Assembly (NCBI GenBank): GCA_947472635.1
Contig: CANJDY010000164.1
Location: 1-6,393, forward strand
Reading direction: 5' to 3'
DNA from: Chitinophagaceae bacterium
GTDB taxonomy: Bacteria; Bacteroidota; Bacteroidia; Chitinophagales; Chitinophagaceae
Length of the DNA: 6,393 nucleotides
Part shown: positions 1-6,393 of the stretch, in pieces
How the letters are laid out: each line of letters starts with the position of its first letter
Position numbering within the stretch: position 1 is the stretch's first letter
Notes under the pieces: model-generated
Seen by the model: only the letters and a program-made list of their open reading frames with translations
What the model was told of the DNA's origin: nothing
The model's database searches: none
Position numbers and translations under genes: made by a program

Positions 1-1173
1 AATACTTTTGGAACGGACGAATTTATTCTTTGGTGCAAAAAAATTGGAGCTGAACCCTATATCTGTACCAATGCTGGTACTGGTACTATGGAAGAGATGA
101 GTGATTGGGTAGAATATTGTAATTTGACTATTGGAAAGTATGGTCGCATGCGCCAAGCCAATGGAAACATACCTCCTTTTAATGTGCAGTATTGGAGTAT
201 TGGAAATGAAAATTGGGGAAGTCATGAAATTGGATCAAAGTCTATAGCAGACTGGGGGCCCTTGGTCCGTGAGTCTGCAAAAATGATGCGAAGGGTAAGT
301 CCTGATGTTAAACTTTTTGCTGCCGCATTGGCCAACCCAAAATGGACACTTCCGCTGTTAAAGGAAGCAGGGGATCTATTGGATTTTGTTTCAATACATA
401 GTTATTGGGACGGCGATCACGACCACTTCAAACCTGCATCCTATATGGAATGTATGATGAAAACCAATTTGCCTGAAAAGCAGATTACTAAAACAATTTC
501 TATTCTTGACCAAAGTGGTTATCGAGGTAAAATATTCATTGCCTATGATGAGTGGAATTTAAGAAGTTGGTTGCATCCGGGCTTATTTAATCCTCGCAAA
601 AAAATGGATATAGCGCAAAGAGATAAAAATGATATCAACGCTACCTATACAATGGCTGATGCTTTGTTTATGGCAAGCTTTTTAAATACTTGTTTACGCA
701 ATGGTAAAGATGTTAAAATGGCTTGCTTTTCTCCTATTGTAAATGCAAGTGGGGTACTGTATGTTCATCCGAATGGATTGGTAAAACGAACCACCTATCA
801 TGTGATGAGCTTATATGCCAATCAATTGCAGGCAAATACTTTGCCCTTTATACTTGTTTCCGACTCTTTACATTCTACTACTCAGTCTGTTTCTACTATA
901 GATGCATTGGTAACTTGTAATTCAGAAAAAACAAAAATCACCATTTCTTTGATTAACAAACATCCCCTATATGAGGCAGACTGTGATTTAGGTATGAAGC
1001 TTCCATTAAAATTTTTAAATGCCACTATTCTTTCGGGAGACTCGGTAGATGCTTTTAATGATGTAAATACTCCCAATAGAGTTATTCCTAAGAGTATTCA
1101 GTTGCTCTTGCAGGATGGCCATTTACTTATTCCTCCACATTCACTCGTCTTCATAACAATTCCTTTTCAATAA
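1..1173 (+). CDS. GH51 alpha-L-arabinofuranosidase, 5'-truncated by window edge
   Basis: The frame is open from the first base, so the gene begins upstream; the ATG at 88 is internal. The visible 390 codons start inside the catalytic barrel with FGTDEF, GAEPYIC and WVEYCN, typical of GH51 arabinofuranosidases, which hydrolyse terminal alpha-L-arabinofuranosyl side chains of arabinoxylan, arabinan or arabinogalactan with retention. Both catalytic glutamates are present: the acid/base in WSIGNE (codon 208-210) and the nucleophile in YDEWN (codon 550-552). From about base 730 the sequence fits the C-terminal beta-sandwich, ending in a hydrophobic strand (SLVFITI) before TAA. The missing N-terminal part (start of barrel and any signal peptide) is off-window, so cellular location cannot be judged. 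It lies upstream of three other same-strand carbohydrate-active genes, consistent with a shared xylan-directed locus. Family assignment is firm; the exact arabinoside substrate is inferred. Confidence 0.95.
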   Translation, partial: NTFGTDEFILWCKKIGAEPYICTNAGTGTMEEMSDWVEYCNLTIGKYGRMRQANGNIPPFNVQYWSIGNENWGSHEIGSKSIADWGPLVRESAKMMRRVSPDVKLFAAALANPKWTLPLLKEAGDLLDFVSIHSYWDGDHDHFKPASYMECMMKTNLPEKQITKTISILDQSGYRGKIFIAYDEWNLRSWLHPGLFNPRKKMDIAQRDKNDINATYTMADALFMASFLNTCLRNGKDVKMACFSPIVNASGVLYVHPNGLVKRTTYHVMSLYANQLQANTLPFILVSDSLHSTTQSVSTIDALVTCNSEKTKITISLINKHPLYEADCDLGMKLPLKFLNATILSGDSVDAFNDVNTPNRVIPKSIQLLLQDGHLLIPPHSLVFITIPFQ

Positions 1174-1236
1174 TTTTTAGCTCATTGTGTTTAATTCAAT
1201 AATAAATTATTATTAATTGTCATATATAATTTTTTC

Positions 1237-1248
1237 ATTGAATTCAAT
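1237..1248. repeat. Perfect 12-bp palindrome (ATTGAATTCAAT)
   Basis: The sequence attgaattcaat equals its own reverse complement; the symmetry stops at the flanking c/t. It is AT-rich, so chance is a real possibility. Its position in the intergenic region upstream of the glycosidase genes, with a second palindrome about 63 bp downstream centre to centre, makes an operator role conceivable but unproven. Confidence 0.3.
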
Positions 1249-1299
1249 TCTTTACGAAATCGTTATAGTAAATATTTTGTATAGTAAAGCATGAATTAC

Positions 1300-1311
1300 T
1301 AAAACGTTTTA
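1300..1311. promoter_or_regulatory. Palindrome TAAAACGTTTTA, candidate LacI-family operator
   Basis: This perfect 12-bp palindrome has a central CG and A/T arms. LacI-family repressors typically bind symmetrical sites with a central CG flanked by A-rich/T-rich half-sites (AAnCGnTT-like cores), and such regulators often control sugar-use genes. The site lies about 160 bp upstream of the GTG start at 1473, just before the gene remnant. No regulator gene is in the window, and known Bacteroidota xylan loci are often controlled by hybrid two-component systems instead. The call rests on symmetry and position only. Confidence 0.3.
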
Positions 1312-1321
1312 CCTAATTTTA

Positions 1322-1480
1322 AACTTTGGATTAGTAGACTTTTCTTCCTTCAAAAAAAATGGAAAAGAAATACTTCAAGTAAGCAAAGCTGCAGATGTAT
1401 TTTTTATCATTGATAAAGGAAAGCAGATGGCTACAATTGCAGATGCAACTAAATCTATTAAAATGAAAGTAAGTGAGTAG
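1322..1480 (+). pseudogene. C-terminal remnant of an unidentified protein gene
   Basis: One forward frame (bases 2 modulo 3) is open from 1295 to the TAG at 1478-1480, with no start codon before an internal ATG near 1421. From about 1322 it translates into a protein-like segment: NFGLVDFSSFKKNGKEI, then SKAADVFFIIDKGK, and an end KMKVSE. The codons resemble those of neighbouring genes, and the pattern of alternating hydrophobic strands and charged turns suggests the end of a beta-sandwich domain. The SK-x-A-x-VFFI-IDKGK ... IADAT layout loosely recalls C-terminal sandwich domains of polysaccharide lyases such as PL8 (S/N-DPT motif), but I do not recognise it firmly. The stop overlaps the next gene's start by 8 bases (GTGAGTAG), as in coupled operon genes. 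The simplest reading is the 3' scar of a gene whose upstream part was deleted. A real small gene or a chance frame are alternatives. Confidence 0.45.
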
Positions 1481-3431
1481 AAAAATATTGCTTTTTATAA
1501 TATTTTCTTTGGGTTTCTTTTCCCAAACATATGCTCAGACCTTATTGGTTTATGGTGATGATGCTGATTCTGTTGAAATCAATGCTTCTAAAGATTTACT
1601 GGCAGACTATCAAAAGGTAAGTAAAGAAATGGTTAAGCTTGTAAAGTATTCTAAGTTGCTAACTACTTCCAGCTTTAAAAATGTGATCTATATTGGCACG
1701 ATTGCCTCTAACTCTTTTATTCAAGTGCTTTTCAATAAATCAGCTGCAACTATTCTTAACCGCCCTTTAGCACCTGAAACTTTTGTTTTAAAAAGTATTG
1801 ATTCAAAAACACATGTTATTATTGGCGCCGATATTCGAGGTACATTTTATGGTGTGTATGATTTTTCTAAAAAGATTTTAGGAATTGACCCTAATAGTTA
1901 TTGGATTGGATATTCAACTCAAATTGTAAATAATATAGTTATCCCAAAATTGTCTTTTCAAAAGCCTGCACCTGTTTTTACATATAGGGGGTATTTCGAC
2001 AATGACAATGATCTGTTGGCAAATTTCAAGGGAAGAAAGTTGGTGGTAGAATTAGATCTCTGGAAAGAAATGATTAATACTTTAATCAGGTTGGGGTATA
2101 ATTATATTGATATCCATGATTTACTCGGCAGGCCTGAATATTATCTTAGGGATTATTATATTCAGTTAACCAATTACCATACAGATCTTCAGCTGGTGAA
2201 TGAGGTAATTGATTATGCTCATAGTAAAGGGATGTTGGTACAGATACCAATGTACCTTGGATGGGAATTTAAACACATTACATTGGAGCAAACCTGTTTG
2301 TCTAAATACTATGATTTATGGATGCAGACCTACGAATATTATCTTACCCAAACCCCTATAGGAAAGGCAGATCTTTTTCTGCAACGCCCAAGGCATCCAT
2401 TTTACGATTGGGCCTATAAATGTGACGAGGAAACAAAACTGGGTATCAAGACTGGAGATTTAATGAATAAAATGTTTGAGGGCTTATACCAATTGATTCA
2501 AAAATATAGGCCTGGTGGAGTCTTGTTTTGTGATTTATGGTCTGAAGGCCGTCCACTTTGGCAATCTGGTGAATTTTCGCCTCGTAAAGATATTCAGATG
2601 CTTTGGGCAGATGGAGGCCATGCTAATTTCAACGAATTCCCCAGCGATTTAAAAGGGTATTCTTTTGGTGTATATATTCATGCAGGTGTTTGGTACAACA
2701 ATGTAACTCAATCACCTTATCCTGACAAAATAAAGGCTGCTGGAATTGAAGCGATTCGTCAACATATGACTAGTAATTTTCTTGTAAATGGTCAAACTTT
2801 CAAGAACTTTTTATTAAATATTACAGCAGCAGGTCTTTGTGCCTGGGATCCTGTGTCCTTTGATCCTGAATTGTTCTATAAAGATTGGACAACTAAGTAT
2901 TTTGGCGGCAGTGCTTCAAGTTCTATTGTTAATATTTTAAAACTCACTTATGATGCCAATTTGCCCATTGGAGGTTTCAGGAATACGATGAATGCATCGG
3001 TTCAGTTACTGAATAAATTGGATAAGCGCCAATATCAAAATGAATCTGTTTCAAAAATTGATTCCTCTTTGCTACCAGCACAAAAAGCATTTCAATTGGT
3101 GAATCAACTTCGGCCAAAGGTCAATAAAATCAAGATGACATCTTTTGAAGACCAGATTGCTTTTCCTACAGAAATATTTTACCTCAATCTCCAATTTCTA
3201 CATTCAGTTATTCTGTTAAATAATGCCCTCTCATCTGGAAAAGCAGACAAGCTGACGATAAAAGAAATGGCCGATTCAATGAAAAACTCATTAGTAACAT
3301 TAAGAAACAAATTAGCCATTGGTTCTGGTTGGAAAAAATGGGAAGATTTTTACAAACCTGAAAATTTCAGGATACACACACCGCCGCCATCTGAAGAAAT
3401 GATTGATAAAATTATTAAAAATATTCAATGA
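1473..3431 (+). CDS. Secreted GH67/GH115-like alpha-glucuronidase-related protein
   Basis: Start: the in-frame codon just before GTG 1473 is TAA, so GTG is the most upstream start, and it gives a proper signal peptide (SRK, hydrophobic core, TYA-Q cleavage near residue 21) with no lipobox cysteine. Export to the periplasm or outside is likely. Residues ~22-165 resemble the alpha-glucuronidase N-terminal domain, ending in GADIRGTFYGVYDFSKKILG (118-137). Residues ~168-470 look like a TIM barrel opening with YRGYFDNDND (171-180). Acidic residues at likely strand ends are D354 and E358 (CDLWSEG), D380 (LWADGGH) and D459 (CAWDP). Residues ~500-652 are mainly helical. The 652-residue layout fits GH67; GH115 enzymes are usually longer and the GH115 His-Glu-Pro-Met stretch is not seen. 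It may remove (4-O-methyl)glucuronic acid from xylan, supported by the neighbouring CE15 gene. It could belong to an unclassified sister family. Catalysis is not shown. Confidence 0.6.
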   Translation: MSRKILLFIIFSLGFFSQTYAQTLLVYGDDADSVEINASKDLLADYQKVSKEMVKLVKYSKLLTTSSFKNVIYIGTIASNSFIQVLFNKSAATILNRPLAPETFVLKSIDSKTHVIIGADIRGTFYGVYDFSKKILGIDPNSYWIGYSTQIVNNIVIPKLSFQKPAPVFTYRGYFDNDNDLLANFKGRKLVVELDLWKEMINTLIRLGYNYIDIHDLLGRPEYYLRDYYIQLTNYHTDLQLVNEVIDYAHSKGMLVQIPMYLGWEFKHITLEQTCLSKYYDLWMQTYEYYLTQTPIGKADLFLQRPRHPFYDWAYKCDEETKLGIKTGDLMNKMFEGLYQLIQKYRPGGVLFCDLWSEGRPLWQSGEFSPRKDIQMLWADGGHANFNEFPSDLKGYSFGVYIHAGVWYNNVTQSPYPDKIKAAGIEAIRQHMTSNFLVNGQTFKNFLLNITAAGLCAWDPVSFDPELFYKDWTTKYFGGSASSSIVNILKLTYDANLPIGGFRNTMNASVQLLNKLDKRQYQNESVSKIDSSLLPAQKAFQLVNQLRPKVNKIKMTSFEDQIAFPTEIFYLNLQFLHSVILLNNALSSGKADKLTIKEMADSMKNSLVTLRNKLAIGSGWKKWEDFYKPENFRIHTPPPSEEMIDKIIKNIQ

Positions 3432-3506
3432 TGATAACTTTGTGTTACTGCATCATTTAATTTATTTAAAAGTATACATCGAATTGCTAAGAAATAAAAT
3501 AATCAA
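3432..3506 (+). promoter_or_regulatory. Short spacer with an exact -7 box (TAACTTTG, 3435-3442)
   Basis: The 75-base spacer contains TAACTTTG, an exact match to the Bacteroidota sigma-ABfr -7 consensus TAnnTTTG, about 65 bases before the GH27 ATG. No TTTG -33 element sits at the expected distance, so this is at best a weak internal promoter. The box also lies inside a weak interrupted stem (GATG...CATC with TAAC...GTTA, about 3432-3454). Just before the ATG the leader is A-rich (aaataaaataatcaa), which is how Bacteroidota commonly mark starts instead of a Shine-Dalgarno sequence. Confidence 0.25.
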
Positions 3507-5510
3507 ATGAAAAAAATATTCTTGTCCTTATTGTTAAATAGTGTAGTTGTTATAGTAGGCTATACTCAATCTTCGCATGAAATTTGGTTAGATGATTTGG
3601 TCATTCAAAAGTATTCTGAAGGAATTCCTGGAGTGTCTGCAAAACAAAATGCTGCTGGTGAAACGATCAAAATGGTTAATAATACCTATCAACATGGAAT
3701 TGGTGTACAGTCTACCAGTGTGTTGTCTTTCTATCTTAAGGGAAATGCAACCGTTTTTACTGCCTCTGTTGGGATTGATGATATGGGTAATAAGATTCTT
3801 TCTCACCAGTTTTATGTATTGGGGGATGGCAAAATATTGTTTGAAAGTGGTGATATGAAATGGGGCGATTTACCAAAAAAGATTCAAGTTGATGTAAGAG
3901 GTATTCAGCGGATGGGTTTATTGGTGATGGTAGATGACCCAGTGTATACGAAAGTGTATACGAACTGGGCAGATGCAAAAATTGCTATGATAGGTGATGC
4001 AATGCCACTTACTACCCCCAACCTCGATGTAAAATACATTTTAACTCCCGCCCCGCTAAAATCTCCGAAAATTAATTCAGCGAAAGTTTTTGGTGCCACA
4101 CCTGGAAATCCGTTTTTATATACTATTGCTTCCACCGGTTCAAAGCCTATGCATTTTTTCGCGGATAATTTACCCTCAGGACTTTCCCTTGACCAGGAAA
4201 CGGGTATTATTTCAGGGAAAGTGAATCAGCGTGGTAATTATACTGTTCAGCTAAGAGCTAGAAATAAATTCGGTGAAGCAAAAAAAGAACTCAGGATTAA
4301 AATTGGGGACACCATTTCCCTTACACCCCCAATGGGATGGAATGGCTGGAATTCATGGGCTAAAGTGATTGATGGGGAAAAAGTAGTAGCTTCTGCCAAT
4401 GCAATGGTTAGCAAAGGTCTAAAAGATCATGGATGGAATTATATTAATATCGATGATGCTTGGCAAGGTAAAAGAGGAGGTAAATTCAATGCCATGCTAG
4501 CCAATGAAAAATTTCCCAACTTTAAAAAGATGATCGATGATATTCATGCTATGGGCTTAAAGTTGGGTGTATATTCAACACCATGGATAACCAGTTATGC
4601 TGGCTATATGGGAGGGTCATCCAATTTTGAAAACAGCGATTTTCCTGATTCGATAAAAATCAATAAAAGAGCTAATCGTTATATTGGAAAATATCGATTT
4701 GAAACGAATGACGCTTTGCAACTAGCTGATTGGGGTGTCGATTTTTTAAAATATGATTGGCGTATAGAAGTTATTTCTGCGCAAAGAATGTCTGCCGCGT
4801 TAAAAACTTCCGGAAGAGATATTGTTTACAGTTTGTCAAATTCTGCCCCTTTTAGCAATGTTACTGACTGGGTGAAAATTTCTAATATGTACCGAACTGG
4901 GCCAGATATCAGAGACAGTTGGCAAGGCTTATATCACTGCACCTTTAAACTTGATAAATGGGCCCCTTATGGAGGTCCAGGTCATTGGAATGATCCAGAT
5001 ATGATGATCCTTGGTAATGTAACTACCGGTACCGAAATGCATCCAACCAGACTCACTCCGAATGAGCAGTATAGTCATATTAGTTTATTCGCTTTATTAT
5101 CCGCTCCACTATTGATTGGTTGTCCGATTGATCAACTGGATGCATTTACATTGAATCTTTTAACCAATGATGAAGTTATAGCAATTAACCAGGATCCTTT
5201 AGGATCATCTGCAAGACTAATTGCTGATGAAGGAGGTATCCAAACTTGGTTAAAAACAATGGAAGATGGAACTTATGCAGTTGGTTTTTTTAATACGGAT
5301 AATTTTGGTAAAAATCCAGCCTCCTATTTTCGTTGGGGTACAGAAAAACCAAAAAATATTACTATTGAATTGTCAAAAATAGGATTAAAAGGTAACTGGA
5401 AAGTAAGGGATGTTTGGAGGCAAAAAAATGTACCCATCGTTAAGGGTGTTTTCAACACAACGATTCCTTATCATGGGGTAAGTTTGTATTCTATTGAACC
5501 CATTCGGTAA
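3507..5510 (+). CDS. NPCBM / putative-Ig / GH27 alpha-galactosidase-type enzyme
   Basis: This secreted multidomain retaining glycosidase has 667 residues. A signal peptide covers residues 1 to ~20 (KK, hydrophobic core, GYTQ) without a lipobox. Residues ~23-165 are an NPCBM-like carbohydrate-binding domain (HGIGVQS, NWADAKI). Residues ~185-266 are a putative Ig (He_PIG) domain (LPSGLSLDQETGIISGKV). The GH27 barrel starts at TPPMGWNGWNSW (273-284), has the DD pair 316-317 (NIDDAW), the nucleophile D417 (LKYDW), and R463/D467 (YRTGPDIRDSW) as binding arginine and acid/base, then GPGHWNDPDMM (490-500). A C-terminal beta-sandwich fills ~570-667. GH27 members cleave terminal alpha-galactose, alpha-GalNAc or, rarely, beta-L-arabinopyranose. 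The residues aligning with the human C2-pocket pair are S444 and A447, as in N-acetylgalactosaminidase, so exact specificity is open. With CE15 43 bases downstream, removal of galactose from xylan or hemicellulose branches is the likeliest role. It is complete and apparently functional. Confidence 0.93.
   Translation: MKKIFLSLLLNSVVVIVGYTQSSHEIWLDDLVIQKYSEGIPGVSAKQNAAGETIKMVNNTYQHGIGVQSTSVLSFYLKGNATVFTASVGIDDMGNKILSHQFYVLGDGKILFESGDMKWGDLPKKIQVDVRGIQRMGLLVMVDDPVYTKVYTNWADAKIAMIGDAMPLTTPNLDVKYILTPAPLKSPKINSAKVFGATPGNPFLYTIASTGSKPMHFFADNLPSGLSLDQETGIISGKVNQRGNYTVQLRARNKFGEAKKELRIKIGDTISLTPPMGWNGWNSWAKVIDGEKVVASANAMVSKGLKDHGWNYINIDDAWQGKRGGKFNAMLANEKFPNFKKMIDDIHAMGLKLGVYSTPWITSYAGYMGGSSNFENSDFPDSIKINKRANRYIGKYRFETNDALQLADWGVDFLKYDWRIEVISAQRMSAALKTSGRDIVYSLSNSAPFSNVTDWVKISNMYRTGPDIRDSWQGLYHCTFKLDKWAPYGGPGHWNDPDMMILGNVTTGTEMHPTRLTPNEQYSHISLFALLSAPLLIGCPIDQLDAFTLNLLTNDEVIAINQDPLGSSARLIADEGGIQTWLKTMEDGTYAVGFFNTDNFGKNPASYFRWGTEKPKNITIELSKIGLKGNWKVRDVWRQKNVPIVKGVFNTTIPYHGVSLYSIEPIR
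3941..3964 (+). repeat. Perfect 12-bp tandem duplication inside the NPCBM domain
   Basis: The unit agtgtatacgaa occurs twice back to back (3941-3952 and 3953-3964) with no mismatch. Being 12 bases long, it keeps the reading frame and produces PVYTKVYTNW (residues 145-154). Removing one copy would leave PVYTNWADA, which is closer to the usual NPCBM spacing before the WADA motif, so the extra four residues look like a recent slip-strand duplication in a loop. Confidence 0.8.
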
Positions 5511-5553
5511 ATAGGGTAAAACAAATTTTAACAATAAAACAATCTATAATTAC

Positions 5554-6393
5554 GTGAAGAAATTTAATCACCGCAAACTATTTATTGGATTTTTTATTTT
5601 TTTGATGCACAATTCATTTGCACAAAATAATCCTACTCAACTAGCATTTCAACTACCGCCGTTGTTGGTTTCATCAAATGGTAAGGCTATATCTACTAAG
5701 AAACAATGGGAAAAGATTCGTAGACCAGAGATTCAGCAGTTGTTAGAGATGGAGATGTATGGAAAAGTGCCTAGTAAGTTGAAAATTTCAACCGTCAAAA
5801 TCCTTGATATAGATAATCAGGCACTCAATGGAAAGGCTATCCGAAAACAGGTTCGGTTAACATTTATTGGTAATGGGAAAGAACTAGCTGTTGAAATATT
5901 AATGTATTTGCCAAAAGGAAAAAAATCATTTGTTACATTTCTAGGATATAATTTTAGTGGGAATCATACAATCAACAGAGATTCATCTATCCATATTGCT
6001 AAAGCCTGGAATGGACCATCAAAGGAAAGGGGGGTTGAATCTGCTAATTGGCCTGTTGAAACGATTATCCAGTCTGGATGTGGAGTGGCAACAATGTATT
6101 ATTGGGATATAGCTCCAGACAGAAATGATTTTTCAATAGGAATTTATCCTTTGTTTTATAAGCCAAACCAATTGCAACCCACCAGCGATGAATGGGGGGG
6201 GCTTGCAGGATGGGCTTGGGGTTTATCACGAGCGCTCGATTATTTCCAAACGGATAATAATATGGATGCAAAAAAGGTGATTGTTATGGGACACTCCCGA
6301 TTGGGTAAGGCTGCTTTGTGGGCAGGGGCATTAGATCAACGTTTTGCAGGTGTTATTTCTAGTTGTTCTGGTTGCTGTGGTGCGTCTATTTCA
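5554..6393 (+). CDS. CE15 glucuronoyl esterase, 3'-truncated by window edge
   Basis: The frame is open from GTG 5554 to the last base (280 codons). The only upstream in-frame codons back to the stop at 5512 lack starts, and GTG gives a full signal peptide (KK..HRK, hydrophobic core, SFA-Q near residue 23). The next ATG (5605) would destroy it. CE15 enzymes cleave the ester between 4-O-methylglucuronic acid on xylan and lignin alcohols. Supporting motifs are RRPEI..LLEMEMYGKVP (57-73), GYNFSGNHTI (131-140), NWPVETI (165-171), YYWDIAPD (182-189), DEWGGLAGWAWGLSRALDY (212-230) and GHSRLGKAALWAGA (246-259), with nucleophile S248 and oxyanion-hole R249. SGCCGAS (272-278) matches the conserved SGCGGA region. 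Bacterial members run to roughly 400-460 residues, so the remaining acid and histidine of the triad lie off-window. It sits 43 bases after the GH27 stop, with no terminator, suggesting co-transcription. Confidence 0.95.
   Translation, partial: MKKFNHRKLFIGFFIFLMHNSFAQNNPTQLAFQLPPLLVSSNGKAISTKKQWEKIRRPEIQQLLEMEMYGKVPSKLKISTVKILDIDNQALNGKAIRKQVRLTFIGNGKELAVEILMYLPKGKKSFVTFLGYNFSGNHTINRDSSIHIAKAWNGPSKERGVESANWPVETIIQSGCGVATMYYWDIAPDRNDFSIGIYPLFYKPNQLQPTSDEWGGLAGWAWGLSRALDYFQTDNNMDAKKVIVMGHSRLGKAALWAGALDQRFAGVISSCSGCCGASIS

Larger units (their letters stand above)
1174..1321. other. AT-rich intergenic stretch with palindromes
   Basis: This is the truly non-coding part of the gap between the GH51 gene and the next intact gene. 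It is very AT-rich and has stops in all forward frames. It holds an AT-only hairpin (1198-1214, 7-bp stem, 3-nt loop) and two perfect 12-bp palindromes listed separately. No RNA gene or G+C-rich terminator is visible. It is the longest non-coding stretch in the window and so the best place for a promoter serving the downstream genes, but I found no exact Bacteroidota -7 box (TAnnTTTG) here, only near misses around 1273-1279 and 1321-1329. Confidence 0.6.

Noticed and set aside
88..90. ATG at 88 as the GH51 start
   Set aside because: The conserved GH51 sequence (FGTDEF, GAEPYIC) continues upstream in the same frame to base 1, so the ATG is internal.
1198..1214. AT-only hairpin (7-bp stem) shortly after the GH51 stop as a terminator
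   Set aside because: The stem has no G-C pairs and no following U-tract; it would be too weak and is expected by chance in such AT-rich DNA.
1221..1232. E. coli-like TATATAAT box as a promoter
   Set aside because: Bacteroidota promoters use TAnnTTTG/TTTG elements, and a TATAAT-like string is unremarkable in this AT-rich stretch.
1273..1329. Near matches to the -7 box (TATTTTG and TAAACTTTG)
   Set aside because: Both have the wrong internal spacing for TAnnTTTG and no properly placed -33 element was seen.
3588..4135. Several short open frames on both strands over the NPCBM part of the GH27 gene
   Set aside because: They overlap a gene with strong domain evidence and have no leaders or recognisable protein features.
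6065..6271. Reverse-strand open frame opposite the CE15 gene
   Set aside because: It lies wholly inside a clearly conserved CE15 coding region and its translation shows no recognisable domain, so it is a shadow frame.
1..6393. CRISPR array, tRNA/rRNA gene, insertion sequence or phage genes
   Set aside because: No regularly spaced repeats, RNA gene landmarks, transposase motifs or terminal inverted repeats were seen; nearly all the window is glycosidase or esterase coding sequence.

Overview
This AT-rich window carries four consecutive same-strand genes for plant cell-wall carbohydrate breakdown, the first and last cut by the window edges. It most likely comes from a member of the Bacteroidota. 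The evidence is short signal peptides ending in FAQ/YAQ-type sites, A-rich leaders without clear Shine-Dalgarno sequences, an exact TAnnTTTG element, and an NPCBM + putative-Ig + GH27 architecture common in that phylum. No taxonomic marker is present, so the genus is not resolved.

Layout: (1) 1-1173, the 3' part of a GH51 alpha-L-arabinofuranosidase with both catalytic glutamates. (2) 1174-1472, a gap that is only half empty. The first ~150 bases are AT-rich with two perfect 12-bp palindromes. The remainder (about 1322-1480) reads as an in-frame, protein-like C-terminal remnant whose stop overlaps the next gene's GTG start. (3) 1473-3431, a secreted 652-residue protein with the three-part layout of alpha-glucuronidases (GH67/GH115-type N domain, barrel, helical C domain) but without the family motifs I would expect; this is the least characterised gene here. 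(4) 3507-5510, a secreted NPCBM/Ig-like/GH27 alpha-galactosidase-type enzyme with a complete active site, a serine/alanine pair at the C2-recognition positions, and a fresh-looking 12-bp tandem duplication in the NPCBM domain. (5) 5554-window end, the N-terminal ~280 residues of a CE15 glucuronoyl esterase.

Together the set looks like a kit for stripping side chains from a substituted glucuronoxylan. GH51 would remove arabinofuranose, CE15 would break the lignin-glucuronate ester, GH27 could remove terminal alpha-galactose (known on some methylglucuronic acid branches), and the GH67/GH115-like protein could remove the uronic acid itself. No xylanase, SusC/SusD pair, transporter or regulator lies in the window, so membership in a full polysaccharide utilization locus is inferred. 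The system is not a new class of biology. The noteworthy points are the divergent glucuronidase-like protein, the gene remnant, and the possible galactosyl-glucuronate route.
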